Below are positions 1 to 8,681 of a DNA stretch of 64,000 nucleotides, one piece after another. The first letter of the stretch is position 1. Each line of letters begins with the position of its first letter. Origin of the DNA: Methylophaga nitratireducenticrescens. Its GTDB lineage: Bacteria > Pseudomonadota > Gammaproteobacteria > Nitrosococcales > Methylophagaceae. The stretch spans positions 868,001-932,000 of the forward strand of contig NC_017857.3 in assembly GCF_000260985.4 (NCBI RefSeq). The letters are read 5' to 3'. Position numbers and translations under genes: made by a program. Under the pieces are notes generated by a model. That model was given only the letters and a program-made list of their open reading frames with translations. It was not told the origin of the DNA and did no database searches.

Positions 1-254
1 CATAATGCTTGGGCAGAGGTGTGATTAAAAAGTTATGGATCTATTCATGAAAGATTGACAATTTCATAGATTAAAACATTCCGATGCTGAAAAGCCCCTT
101 TTGCGATTCGTTTTTATTTTTTGACTTTTCCAGATATGAAGAAGACCCGAATAAAACAGAAAAATGCTTGTACAACGTAATAAAAGAAATATTGATAACG
201 GGGGGAAGTAATACACCTGATGCATGTCGGAAATAGCAATGACCTTTGAGGAGT
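1..254. other. Left-edge non-coding stretch
   Basis: No convincing gene is visible. The one sizeable open frame here (minus strand, about 75 codons) overlaps the 3' end of the DUF502 gene, has no family resemblance and is treated as chance. The segment is AT-rich and lies downstream of a minus-strand operon, so it probably holds that operon's 3' untranslated region. I could not identify a clear stem followed by a U-run. Confidence 0.4.
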
Positions 255-878
255 TTATTTATCGAGAATGATTTTGGATTGATGGATTTCGGTTTCACTA
301 TCAGAAAGACCTGCTGTCAGGATCCAGCGCATTGTGTCTTCATTCGACATTTCCAGCGACCGAACTTGATCCCGCGAAACACAAATTGTATAGCCACCAA
401 CTTGATAACTCATCGGTAGATAAACCGCGACCAAATCATTTTCTTCATCTTCCAATCCCAGCACATGACTAACATTGTCTTTGACGAGAAAACCAATCAA
501 TTGAACGCCACCAATGGTGACCGCAACAGCATTACTGAGACTGTCCTGATGTTTTTCGCGGGAAAAAAAACGGGTGAAGTCACGTAAAGCACCATGAATC
601 GATTTCACTAATGGAATACGATCCAGAAAAGATTCGCCAATATCAAATAGACGTTTGACCAGCCATGCGTTGACGGCAATACCGATAACAAAAATCAAAC
701 CAATAGCCGCCAACAGTCCCAGTCCAGGCCAATAAAAGTCATAAGGTAAAATGGCAACCATAATAGGCCGTAATGCCAGCTCTGCTGTGACAGCCAGCCA
801 ATAAATCAGATACAGCGTCAGGGTGACGGGTAATGCCGTCGCCAAACCTTTCAGAAAAGTCTTCCAGACAAATTGCAT
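255..878 (-). CDS. DUF502 family inner-membrane protein
   Basis: The protein is about 207 residues from the ATG at 878. This start is preferred to an upstream one because an AGGAA ribosome site lies about 7 bases before it, and the longer version would run into the neighbouring DsrE-like gene. Two hydrophobic segments near residues 10-35 and 55-80 should span the inner membrane, followed by a soluble domain of about 120 residues. The arrangement, including the IPLVKSIHGALRD segment, fits the DUF502 family of conserved membrane proteins. The family's function is not established. It is the last gene of a minus-strand group with a DsrE-like protein and TusA, which may only be a positional link. 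Confidence 0.8.
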   Translation of the reverse strand: MQFVWKTFLKGLATALPVTLTLYLIYWLAVTAELALRPIMVAILPYDFYWPGLGLLAAIGLIFVIGIAVNAWLVKRLFDIGESFLDRIPLVKSIHGALRDFTRFFSREKHQDSLSNAVAVTIGGVQLIGFLVKDNVSHVLGLEDEENDLVAVYLPMSYQVGGYTICVSRDQVRSLEMSNEDTMRWILTAGLSDSETEIHQSKIILDK

Positions 879-912
879 AAAGCTGTTCCTATTCCAAACC
901 GAATTCAGTTGA

Positions 913-1377
913 TCAGATATATAAAGTGATATCGGCTTCGCTGGCAAATTCCAGAAAAGTAGCGGCCCCTCCGTGACTGATTCCATCAATAAAGTCCGAA
1001 TTTTTAAAATCAAACAAATCTACCGTCATCTGGCAGGCAATCAGTTCAACTTCAGATTCCAGGCAGATAGCGCGTAACTCAGTCACACTGGCAACGCCTT
1101 TCTTTTTCAATTTACGTTGCATCATCCAGGTAGCAAAGGCTTCGAGACCTGGGATAATCTGCACGATACTGGGGACGGGGACAGGCATCGGCATGGCGGG
1201 GTTGCCCAAGGGCGAAACTTTAAGAGACAGATCTTTTTTTAGTAATTGCAAACCGTAAAAGGTAAAAAATATTTTGGCTTCAAACCCTAATGCTGCCGCG
1301 GTGGTGGCAAGTAAAAATGGCGGATAAGCGCCATCCAACGTACCTTTGCTTGCAATTATGGCGAGTTTTTTGGCCAT
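913..1377 (-). CDS. DsrE/DsrF-like family protein
   Basis: This is a 154-residue soluble protein with an N-terminal beta-alpha pattern (KLAIIASKGTLDGAYPPFLLATTAAALG) typical of DsrE/DsrF-like small sulfur-relay folds. Two cysteines in the C-terminal half, in AICLES and ACQMT, are the obvious candidates for carrying persulfide. The middle holds a Pro/Met-rich loop (NPAMPMPVPVP) as seen in the larger DsrE-like proteins that accompany TusA. It starts 4 bases after the tusA stop, with an AAAGGGG ribosome site, so the two are surely co-transcribed. A role in moving sulfane sulfur together with TusA is inferred; the substrate is unknown. Confidence 0.8.
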   Translation of the reverse strand: MAKKLAIIASKGTLDGAYPPFLLATTAAALGFEAKIFFTFYGLQLLKKDLSLKVSPLGNPAMPMPVPVPSIVQIIPGLEAFATWMMQRKLKKKGVASVTELRAICLESEVELIACQMTVDLFDFKNSDFIDGISHGGAATFLEFASEADITLYI

Positions 1378-1381
1378 GATG

Positions 1382-1615
1382 TTATGCCCCTTTTTCGATA
1401 ATGAAATACAGCTTTCCGTCGACTTCTTCGCTACTGACCAATGGATTGCCAGTCATTTTACAAAACGCTGGAATATCTTTTAATGCGCCAGTATCGGTAC
1501 AGATGAGTCGCAGTCGCTGAGAAAGCGTCATTTCATTGAGTGATTTACGTGCTTTAAGCACTGGAAGTGGACAGTTTAAACCTGAGGTATCAATTTCTGT
1601 ATCATAATCTGACAT
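1382..1615 (-). CDS. tusA: TusA-type sulfur carrier protein
   Basis: A 77-residue protein with the N-terminal signature GLNCPLPVLKARKSL, in which the Cys of the CPxP motif (residue 15) carries the persulfide. The remaining beta-alpha fold and length match the TusA/SirA family, which passes sulfur between cysteine desulfurases or rhodaneses and DsrE-type acceptors. The ribosome site AAAGGAA lies just before the ATG. It heads the minus-strand group with the DsrE-like gene. SoxYZ genes lie about 1.5 kb away on the other strand, so a role in thiosulfate or sulfane sulfur metabolism is as plausible as tRNA thiolation. Confidence 0.87.
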   Translation of the reverse strand: MSDYDTEIDTSGLNCPLPVLKARKSLNEMTLSQRLRLICTDTGALKDIPAFCKMTGNPLVSSEEVDGKLYFIIEKGA

Positions 1616-1711
1616 AGTAATTTCCTTTAAAATATCCGTTTACATAATAAACCCAACCGGCATTTTTGTCTTTGCGGAACCGGTCTTAATAAGCCAAGGT
1701 CTATAGGCATT

Positions 1712-3160
1712 ATGAAATCTCATATCGCTACATTTATTTTGTTGATGAGTAGCCTAAGTCTTGCGCAGGCAAACTTGGATATTGCATTGCCCGAAATGGG
1801 TGACAGTGCCGGGGCCCTGGTCTCACCATTGGAAGAATATCAGGTCGGCCAATCTTTTTACTGGAGTCTGCAACAATCTGTAACGCTCGTTGATGATCCC
1901 GAAGTGAACAGTTATATAAACTCACTTGGGTATCGTTTAGTCACTAACAGTGATGATCCTACTCGTTCGTTTACTTTTTTTGTCGTGCCAGATACCTCGG
2001 TAAATGCTTTCGCTGCACCGGGAGGGTTTATCGGTATTAATACCGGGCTGATGCTCACCAGTGAATCAGAAAGTGAATTGGCATCGGTGCTGGCGCATGA
2101 GATTGCTCATGTAACTCAACGCCACATCCTCCGTAGTTTTGAGCGTTCCAAACGAATGAGTGTGCCCATGACAGCAGCGATGATTGCTGCAGCTTTGCTA
2201 GGTGTGGCCGATCCAAGTGCTGGTTCAGCTGCTATCATGGCAGTACAGGCAGGAAACGTTCAAATGCAGTTGGACTATAGTCGAGCCCATGAATCAGAAG
2301 CCGATAATTTGGGAATGCAGACTCTGGTGAATGCCGGATTTGATCCAAATGCGATGCCGCGTTTTTTTGAAAGATTACAAATTGCTGGGCGTTTTTATGG
2401 CGGAAGTCAGATTCCGGAATTTCTGAGAACACACCCTATTACGGGGTCCCGTATTGCTGATGCCCGTGGACGAGCAGCCAACCTTGAACCTCAGCGACAG
2501 GTTAGGGATACCAAAAAGTTTTATTTGATGCGTGAAAAATTACGTGTCATGTCAACTAAAAACATGCGTGAATTGATCAAAACCTATGAAGATACATTAA
2601 AAGAAGCGTCTTCGGAGGATCAGTCTGCTACTCACTATGGCTATGCGCTGGCATTATTGAAAAACAGCAACTATACCCAGGCACGTGATGAGATAAATAC
2701 GTTAATTGATTCAGATGATAATCAGCTCAGCTATCATCTGGCATTAGCGGATATAGAAATTGCTTTGGGAAGAATAGACGCTGCATTGGCAATTTATGAA
2801 GATTTTCAACGAATATACCCCGATGACTGGGCACTTTCGATTAAGCAAGTGCAGGCACTGTTACGATCTAATCAGGCACGTCAAGCCATCCCGATTTTAC
2901 AGCGTCAGCTGGATGTAGGGGAGTCTTCAGCCGTTTTATACAGATTATTAGCGCAGGCATACGGAGATTTGGGGCAGAAAAGTAAATCACACGTTTGGCT
3001 GGCAGAGCATTATCATAGTTCTGGGCAGTTGATGCAGGCCGCTGATCAATTGAGAATTGCTGCAGACTACGCTCGGGGTGATGAATTTGAATTAGCCAAA
3101 ATCAGTTCACGATTACGACAAGTTGAAACGGATATCGCGATGATGGAAGAAGTTCGATGA
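1712..3160 (+). CDS. bepA: Periplasmic M48 metalloprotease with TPR repeats (BepA-like)
   Basis: A 482-residue protein with an N-terminal signal peptide (residues 1-20, ending AQA). The zinc motif HEIAH is at residues 129-133, with a downstream glutamate in the SRAHESEADNLGMQ segment as third ligand. The C-terminal 200 residues form tetratricopeptide-type helical repeats. This architecture matches BepA/YfgC, which helps LptD and other outer-membrane proteins assemble and degrades stalled ones. The 3' end overlaps the SoxY start by 4 bases, so the genes are translationally coupled although functionally unrelated on current knowledge. The gene name follows architecture; a paralogue such as LoiP is less likely because of the TPR region. 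Confidence 0.87.
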   Translation: MKSHIATFILLMSSLSLAQANLDIALPEMGDSAGALVSPLEEYQVGQSFYWSLQQSVTLVDDPEVNSYINSLGYRLVTNSDDPTRSFTFFVVPDTSVNAFAAPGGFIGINTGLMLTSESESELASVLAHEIAHVTQRHILRSFERSKRMSVPMTAAMIAAALLGVADPSAGSAAIMAVQAGNVQMQLDYSRAHESEADNLGMQTLVNAGFDPNAMPRFFERLQIAGRFYGGSQIPEFLRTHPITGSRIADARGRAANLEPQRQVRDTKKFYLMREKLRVMSTKNMRELIKTYEDTLKEASSEDQSATHYGYALALLKNSNYTQARDEINTLIDSDDNQLSYHLALADIEIALGRIDAALAIYEDFQRIYPDDWALSIKQVQALLRSNQARQAIPILQRQLDVGESSAVLYRLLAQAYGDLGQKSKSHVWLAEHYHSSGQLMQAADQLRIAADYARGDEFELAKISSRLRQVETDIAMMEEVR

Positions 3161-3645
3161 ATGATAGATTTGACCAGGAACGCCGAAAATTAATAAAGCA
3201 ATCCATCTCGGCCTCAACGTTAGCTTTAGTTGCGGCCAGTGGACTGACAATACCTCGAGTACTGTTAGCGCATTGGCCGCAGGATGCTTTTAATGCAAAA
3301 ACAATAGAAGATGCGATTCTAACGTTTCTTGGGGAAGCAGAAGAGGTTAACGATGAGACGATTCAATTTACGGTTGGTTCGCCACCCACCTATGCCGTAA
3401 ATGGCGCCAGTGTGCCGGTTGAGATCAGTAGCAGTCTGAAAAATATCCAACGTGTAGCTTTATTAGTTGAAAAAAATCCTTTTCCATTAGCTATGGCGGT
3501 GGAGCCCACCTCTGCCGTTGGTTTTCCATTTAAAACGATGCTTAAAGTTGCCGAAGATTCGGAAATCGTTGCCATGGTCAGAGCTGACAATAAACTTTAT
3601 CGAACCAGTCGCTATGTTGAAATTGATATTGGTGGATGCGCCTGA
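3157..3645 (+). CDS. soxY: SoxY-like thiosulfate oxidation carrier protein
   Basis: A 162-residue protein beginning with a twin-arginine type leader (RRKLIKQSISASTLALVAASG), so it is likely exported folded by Tat. The C-terminus reads IDIGGCA. The penultimate Cys161 on a Gly-Gly arm is the hallmark of SoxY, where it carries the sulfur substrate covalently, but the classical ending is GGCGG and here a single Ala follows the Cys. It is directly followed by SoxZ (stop and start share one base). No soxXAB or soxCD is present nearby, so this pair may serve a truncated Sox system or another role. Confidence 0.87.
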   Translation: MNDRFDQERRKLIKQSISASTLALVAASGLTIPRVLLAHWPQDAFNAKTIEDAILTFLGEAEEVNDETIQFTVGSPPTYAVNGASVPVEISSSLKNIQRVALLVEKNPFPLAMAVEPTSAVGFPFKTMLKVAEDSEIVAMVRADNKLYRTSRYVEIDIGGCA

Positions 3646-3962
3646 TGACAATAAACTCCAGGGATCGAATTCGCGCTAAATTACTTGATGGCAATACATT
3701 TGTCAGAATTTTATTGTCTCATCCAATGCATACCGGTCGTGGCAAAAATGAGCAAGATGAACTGATTCCTGCCGAGTTTATTCAGGATATCCGCTGCTGG
3801 CGCAATGAAGAAGAAGTGCTGGTGGTTAAATGTGGAACAGCAACCTCTCGAAACCCTTATTTTGCATTTCAACTCACAGGAGGTGAGGTCGGAGATAAAA
3901 TACGGCTGCGCTGGGTTGATAATGTTGGTGCTAAGGGTACAGCGGAAACCAAAGTTGTATGA
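3645..3962 (+). CDS. soxZ: SoxZ-like thiosulfate oxidation carrier protein
   Basis: A protein of about 105 residues from the ATG that overlaps the soxY stop by one base (TGATG); an in-frame ATG 9 bases upstream is possible. The immunoglobulin-like SoxZ pattern is visible: KLLDGNTFVRILLSHPMHTG near the start, then IPAEFIQDIRCW and the end KGTAETKVV. SoxZ pairs with SoxY to form the carrier heterodimer. Its stop overlaps the ATG of a histidine kinase (ATGA), tying SoxYZ expression to a two-component system, which is unusual for sox genes. Confidence 0.87.
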   Translation: MTINSRDRIRAKLLDGNTFVRILLSHPMHTGRGKNEQDELIPAEFIQDIRCWRNEEEVLVVKCGTATSRNPYFAFQLTGGEVGDKIRLRWVDNVGAKGTAETKVV

Positions 3963-5674
3963 GTCTGAAACTTCGTGCGAATTTGTTTTTTGCCTTATTG
4001 TTACTGCTTTCAATGCTAGGCAGTGCAGCCATTCTGATGACCAATGCCAAACGTTCTGTTGAAGCCGAAGTCATTTCAACTATGGATGCAACTGCACATA
4101 TCATTACTGTCACACTGGCTGGCGGAACGCTGACCCGAGATACTAGCGTTAGCGAACATATGCATGAGTTAGTTCGAGCGCTAAGTGAAATCCGTAGCCT
4201 GCATATTTTATTGTTCGATCAGCAGGGACTTCTTTTTGAGGGAACACCGGAAAAAGAATTATCAATCCAACCCCCCGCCTGGTTTGTCAAATTATTATTC
4301 CCTGATGTTTCACCTCTTTCAAAGCGCTTTGGTTCGGGTCATATGGTGATCTATCCTGCTCCCATGCAGGAAATCAGTGAACGTTGGCAGGATATCCGGG
4401 CGATCATGGCATTGGGTATGATTATCTTTATTGTGGTGGCTCTGTTCATTTATTGGGGGGTTGGCTGGGTTATCAGGCCATTACAGCGTTTACTTGATGC
4501 TCTGGCCGGATTTGAACGTGGCGATCTGCACATGCGTCTACCACGCTTTTCACTGAAAGAAATGGATCAAATCAGTCAGAGTTTTAACCGTGTGGGGGAT
4601 GCACTTGAACAAAGCACAACCGAGAATCGCCGTTTAGCAATGTTGGTTAAACAATCCGGTGACGCAATTTTGTCATTAGATCATGCAGGATACATCACCT
4701 TTTGCAATGCCGCGGCCGAACGGCTATTTGCCGATGTGCCAAATTTATTAGGTGAGTCTTTGTCTGCCATGCCGTTTCATGAAGATCGTAACAGTATTAT
4801 TGCTGTGTTAAATGGCTTTCAATCAGTGGAAAATCTTGAAACTACGCTCAAACGAAGTAATGGTGAATTGCTTTCATTATTAATTTCAACCGTACCGTTA
4901 ACTGAGAACGATGGGTGTGTTGCAGGGATGATCTGTACTTTGCGGGACATAACTGAACATAAACAGGCTGAAAAAGCCCGCGCCCAGCTATATGAAACTC
5001 GATTGTTAACCAAACACATGGACCAGGTTCAAGAGGCAGAACGACGACACTTGGCCCGTGAATTACATGATGAATTAGGACAGTGTTTGACGGCAATAAA
5101 AACCGATGCGGTATTAATTCGTAACCGATCCGAAAAAACCGACACGAAAATTTATCAAAGTGCTCAGGCTATCATCGATACAGCCAGCCATATATATGAT
5201 GTAGTCCATAATATGATCACCCGGCTGCGACCCAGTCCATTGGATGATCTGGGGCTGATGGCTACGCTTGAAGAGAGCATCAGCAAGTGGCAACAGCGCC
5301 AGCCGGAAATTCATTTTAATTTAATTACCGAAGGCGAATTAAACGGTTTTGATGAAGCAACCAATATGACGGTATTTCGAGTGGTCCAGGAAGCGTTGAC
5401 CAATGCGGTTCGGCATGCGGAGCCTGACAATATTCTCATCACCGTCACCAGAGAACAAACGGCGATAGATGAACAATTGAAAATCAATATACGTGATGAT
5501 GGAAAAGGCATGGTAGTACATGATTTTCATTCAGACGTTGATTTTGGTTTGCTAGGCATGCGTGAAAGAGCGCAAAGTCTGGGTGGAAGTTTTGATTTGC
5601 AAAGTCAGTTAGGCGCAGGAGTCAACCTGACCATTACCATACCATTGGGGGTAAATGTTCACCATGAGTCTTAA
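3959..5674 (+). CDS. Sensor histidine kinase, HAMP-PAS-HisKA_3
   Basis: A 571-residue membrane sensor kinase. Transmembrane segments are at about residues 7-27 and 148-170, enclosing a periplasmic domain of about 120 residues. A HAMP linker (171-222) follows, then a PAS-type domain (about 225-345), a HisKA_3 dimerisation helix with phospho-acceptor His370 in RRHLARELHDELGQ, and a HATPase domain with N-box QEALTNAVRHAE, DDGKGM and LLGMRER. This is the NarX/UhpB type that signals to LuxR-family regulators. The gene overlaps soxZ by 4 bases and the following regulator gene by 11. The periplasmic part and start (MSLKLR) resemble the kinase at 23.9 kb. The signal is unknown. Confidence 0.9.
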   Translation: MSLKLRANLFFALLLLLSMLGSAAILMTNAKRSVEAEVISTMDATAHIITVTLAGGTLTRDTSVSEHMHELVRALSEIRSLHILLFDQQGLLFEGTPEKELSIQPPAWFVKLLFPDVSPLSKRFGSGHMVIYPAPMQEISERWQDIRAIMALGMIIFIVVALFIYWGVGWVIRPLQRLLDALAGFERGDLHMRLPRFSLKEMDQISQSFNRVGDALEQSTTENRRLAMLVKQSGDAILSLDHAGYITFCNAAAERLFADVPNLLGESLSAMPFHEDRNSIIAVLNGFQSVENLETTLKRSNGELLSLLISTVPLTENDGCVAGMICTLRDITEHKQAEKARAQLYETRLLTKHMDQVQEAERRHLARELHDELGQCLTAIKTDAVLIRNRSEKTDTKIYQSAQAIIDTASHIYDVVHNMITRLRPSPLDDLGLMATLEESISKWQQRQPEIHFNLITEGELNGFDEATNMTVFRVVQEALTNAVRHAEPDNILITVTREQTAIDEQLKINIRDDGKGMVVHDFHSDVDFGLLGMRERAQSLGGSFDLQSQLGAGVNLTITIPLGVNVHHES

Positions 5675-6308
5675 TAAAATATCGGTTTTATTGGTTGATG
5701 ATCATGAATTGGTTCGCGCTGGTTTTCGCCGCTTGCTAGAAGATGGTGATAAATTTGAGGTGGTAGCCGAAGCGGGATCGGGTGAACAAGCTGTTCAGGA
5801 TTTTGCTAAACATCATCCCGATGTGGTGGTGATGGATATTTCCATGCCAGGTATTGGTGGTGTCGGAGCAATCGAGCGTATTGTTGCCCGTGAACCTTCT
5901 GCCAAAATTCTGGTGTTAAGTGTGCATGAAGACAGCGTCTTTACTACACGTGCTATGCAGGCAGGTGCATTGGGCTTTATTCCAAAACGCAGTGCGCCGG
6001 AAGCCATGTTGAAAGCTGTGGAAATGGTTTCAATGGGAAGAACCTGTATTGCACCGGAAATTGCTCAGCAACTGGCCATGCAGAAATTAACGGGTTCCGA
6101 GAATCCACTTGATGTCCTCAGCCAACGTGAATTTGAGGTTTTTCGTTTATTGGCAGAAGGTAAAACGGTTAATGAAATTGCCGATATTTTGAATTTAAGT
6201 CCTAAAACGGTAGGTACGCACCACACCAATATTAAACAAAAGCTCAATGTTTCAAACTCTGCCGAGTTAGCCAGGTTAGCAATTCGTAGTGGATTGCTAG
6301 AAGCTTGA
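5664..6308 (+). CDS. LuxR/NarL-family response regulator
   Basis: A 214-residue regulator from the ATG at 5664 (an in-frame ATG at 5655 is possible and sits closer to a G-rich ribosome site). The receiver domain shows acidic Asp12-Asp13, phospho-acceptor Asp58 in VVVMDISMPG, and the conserved Lys in IPKRSA. The C-terminal helix-turn-helix of LuxR type runs LSQREFEVFRLLAEGKTVNEI and NLSPKTVGTHHTNI. It overlaps its partner kinase gene. It is closely similar to the regulator at 7.9 kb, suggesting a tandem duplication, with MxaX/MoxX-like control of methanol oxidation genes as the best guess. Confidence 0.92.
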   Translation: MSLNKISVLLVDDHELVRAGFRRLLEDGDKFEVVAEAGSGEQAVQDFAKHHPDVVVMDISMPGIGGVGAIERIVAREPSAKILVLSVHEDSVFTTRAMQAGALGFIPKRSAPEAMLKAVEMVSMGRTCIAPEIAQQLAMQKLTGSENPLDVLSQREFEVFRLLAEGKTVNEIADILNLSPKTVGTHHTNIKQKLNVSNSAELARLAIRSGLLEA

Positions 6309-6498
6309 TCTGAGAGAGCTTAACCAACTACCGTAAAAATCATACGAGCTTTGCAATCGCTCATAATTTAAAATCAGGCAAGGCTTACATAAGCTCACGA
6401 TGGCAATGAGGTGATGGTTTTATACTGCGAATGTTGCTTCACAGACTATAATCTTATTCCTTTCAGTTTATAAAGTGCTTTCATAAGGATTTTAGTCC

Positions 6499-7860
6499 GT
6501 GAATCTGGTTCTTCAAGTAAACCTTATCATCGTGTTGATTTTCATGATCATGTGTGGTCTTGGTATTAAAAACGCTTTCGATGATATCCGGCTTAGAGCC
6601 GATCACGAGCTTAATGTTTCAAGAGATGTTGCGAGCTATGCAATTGATGCACAACTACAAAGGTTGGAGATGGAGTTATCACAACCAAATGTTCAGGTAT
6701 CTCAGTGGAACTCACGTTTTCATCTCGAAGATCTTAATGAATTGGTTCATGTTGATATTGAGCTCATCTCAGATAATGGTGAGCTGCTCGACTCAAATCA
6801 TTCCCAGCAGAGCAGTGCTATTTCAGAAATACCTTCCTGGTTAGAAAATAGTTTGAAATCGTATCTAGGCCATACCGAAATTATCAGTATGCCGATTATT
6901 TTTGCCGGCCAATTTCTCGGCACTATCGTTATCCGTCCCAACCTTAATGCTGAATGGAATGTTATTCAGAAATACATTAAGCGATCATTCATGCCATTAA
7001 TTCTGACTTTTTTGATTGGCAGTATATTTATAGCTGTTATTGCTTCATTAATTTTGTCGCCAGTCACTGAAATGTTAGCCCGACAAAATAAACGAACAGA
7101 GTCAAGCCGATCACCTGTTGCCTCTCTGCGGTTAAATCAATTATTGACTGTGAACAGGCAGCTCAAATTGTTAAAACAATGCTATTTGGACACTGTTAAA
7201 AAAAATGATGTATTAAATCAGCAGCTGATTATGATTCAGGAAACAGAACGAAAGCAGTTGTCAGCCGAGTTACATGATGAAATTGGTCAACATTTAACAG
7301 CGATCCAATTTGATGTAAACGCGATTAAAAATTCGGCGTCACTGGATGAGGCAAAAATCAGTGCGGTGGCAATTGGCTCTATTCATAACCGTATGACAGG
7401 TATTTTTCGATCAATGTTACAGCGTTTGCGGCCACCTGAATTAGACGAATTAGGGGTGCAAGGTGCGATCACAGAATTATTTAATTATTGGGTTTCCCGT
7501 CATCCTCAGCATCATGCATATTTATCAATAGAAGGTGATTTCAAACAGCTTGATGAATATCGACAGTTAACGTTATACCGACTGGTTCAGGAATGCTTGA
7601 CCAACGTCAGTCGACACGCTGGAGAGGAAGCTCTGGATGTAAAAGTCAGTATACGTTGTAACACCAACCTTGTTAGTTTAAACGTAACTGATAATGGAAT
7701 CGGTTATCATTCCTGCCTTGCAACTAATGGCTATGGCTTATCGGGAATGCGAGATCGGGTAGAAGCATTGTCAGGAAGTATTGATATTTCGACCACAATA
7801 GGAAAAGGTGTTGTACTTTCAGCGACTTTTCCAGCTCAAGGTGTACTGAATGAAGAATGA
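6499..7860 (+). CDS. MoxY/MxaY-like sensor histidine kinase
   Basis: A 453-residue kinase that starts with GTG, preceded by AAGGAT about 10 bases upstream. Transmembrane helices are at about residues 3-22 and 165-187, with a periplasmic LapD/MoxY-N-type domain between them. The HisKA_3 motif is ERKQLSAELHDEIGQ with phospho-acceptor His259, followed by the ATPase N-box VQECLTNVSRHAG and GLSGMRDR. Unlike the other two kinases here it has no PAS domain and no clear HAMP region. Kinases of this type (MoxY, MxaY) control methanol dehydrogenase genes in several methylotrophs, and xoxF lies just 0.8 kb downstream of its end, so control of xoxF is a reasonable inference. Confidence 0.87.
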   Translation: MNLVLQVNLIIVLIFMIMCGLGIKNAFDDIRLRADHELNVSRDVASYAIDAQLQRLEMELSQPNVQVSQWNSRFHLEDLNELVHVDIELISDNGELLDSNHSQQSSAISEIPSWLENSLKSYLGHTEIISMPIIFAGQFLGTIVIRPNLNAEWNVIQKYIKRSFMPLILTFLIGSIFIAVIASLILSPVTEMLARQNKRTESSRSPVASLRLNQLLTVNRQLKLLKQCYLDTVKKNDVLNQQLIMIQETERKQLSAELHDEIGQHLTAIQFDVNAIKNSASLDEAKISAVAIGSIHNRMTGIFRSMLQRLRPPELDELGVQGAITELFNYWVSRHPQHHAYLSIEGDFKQLDEYRQLTLYRLVQECLTNVSRHAGEEALDVKVSIRCNTNLVSLNVTDNGIGYHSCLATNGYGLSGMRDRVEALSGSIDISTTIGKGVVLSATFPAQGVLNEE

Positions 7861-8494
7861 AATCCGGATTTTATTGGCTGATGATCATGAAGTGGTCCGA
7901 TCCGGTTTGGCAAGAATGCTTGAGTCTAATACGGATATGCATATTGTTGGTGAAGCAGCAAGCGGCGAGCAGGCCTATCAAATGTACACGGAACTTGATC
8001 CCGATATAGTGATTATGGATGTGAGCATGCCTGGTATCGGCGGCCTGGAAGCCCTTAGACGTATTTTGGTGCGTTATAGTAAAGCCAAGGTAATTATGTT
8101 TTCTATGCATGAAAACGTAACATTGGCAGTCCAGTCAATGAGTGCAGGGGCGGCCGCATATCTCTCCAAATCAGGTGATTCTGATGATATGGTCAAAGCC
8201 ATTCGTCAGGTTATGGATGGAAAAAACTTTCTGAGCTCTGAAATGGCACAGCGTATAGCGCTGCAAAGTGTGTCAGGTTCAGAAGACCCTATACAGCGTT
8301 TAACAGTCAGGGAGTTCGAAGTTTTCCGTTTATTAGCGGAAGGGTATGCCCTGGAATATATTGCCGAAACACTGAACTTAGGCCAGAAAACTGTCGCTAA
8401 TTATCAGACCATGCTTAAACAAAAACTCGGTTTTCACTCATCTGTAGAGTTAGTGCGTCTTGCAATCAAATATAACGTCATAAAAAGTCATTAA
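7850..8494 (+). CDS. MoxX/MxaX-like LuxR-family response regulator
   Basis: A 214-residue regulator overlapping its kinase gene by 11 bases. The receiver shows Asp11-Asp12, phospho-acceptor Asp57 (IVIMDVSMPG) and the conserved Lys in AYLSKSG. The LuxR helix-turn-helix (LTVREFEVFRLLAEGYALEYI, LNLGQKTVANYQTML) is C-terminal. The next gene downstream is xoxF, separated by 187 bases that contain two short inverted repeats. Together with the kinase it fits the MxaYX/MoxYX pairs known to control methanol dehydrogenase expression. The DNA target has not been shown. Confidence 0.9.
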   Translation: MKNEIRILLADDHEVVRSGLARMLESNTDMHIVGEAASGEQAYQMYTELDPDIVIMDVSMPGIGGLEALRRILVRYSKAKVIMFSMHENVTLAVQSMSAGAAAYLSKSGDSDDMVKAIRQVMDGKNFLSSEMAQRIALQSVSGSEDPIQRLTVREFEVFRLLAEGYALEYIAETLNLGQKTVANYQTMLKQKLGFHSSVELVRLAIKYNVIKSH

Positions 8495-8681
8495 ATTTTC
8501 AGCTCTTTATAGGCATGAAACTGAGGGATAATGGGAAGTTCTTCCTGTTTCGGGAAAAACTCCCGATATCAGAGTGATTGGTTCCTAGTGATTCTCAGGC
8601 AAAATCGGAATAAAGTCACAGCCTCATGAAAGAACAGCCACGCTGACGTCATGAACGATAAAAACTATAGAGGACAACTTT
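8495..8681 (+). promoter_or_regulatory. xoxF upstream region with two short inverted repeats
   Basis: This 187-base gap should hold the xoxF promoter. Two adjacent dyads are visible: GGAAG-TT-CTTCC at 8534-8545 and CGGGA-AAAAC-TCCCG at 8551-8565. Neither is followed by a T-run, so they are not ordinary terminators. They could be operator half-sites for one of the neighbouring LuxR-type regulators. A GAGG ribosome site sits about 10 bases before the xoxF ATG. Assignment as operators is inference only. Confidence 0.35.

Noticed and set aside
71-298. Minus-strand 75-codon open frame at the left end
   Set aside because: It overlaps the DUF502 gene end and has no ribosome site or family resemblance.
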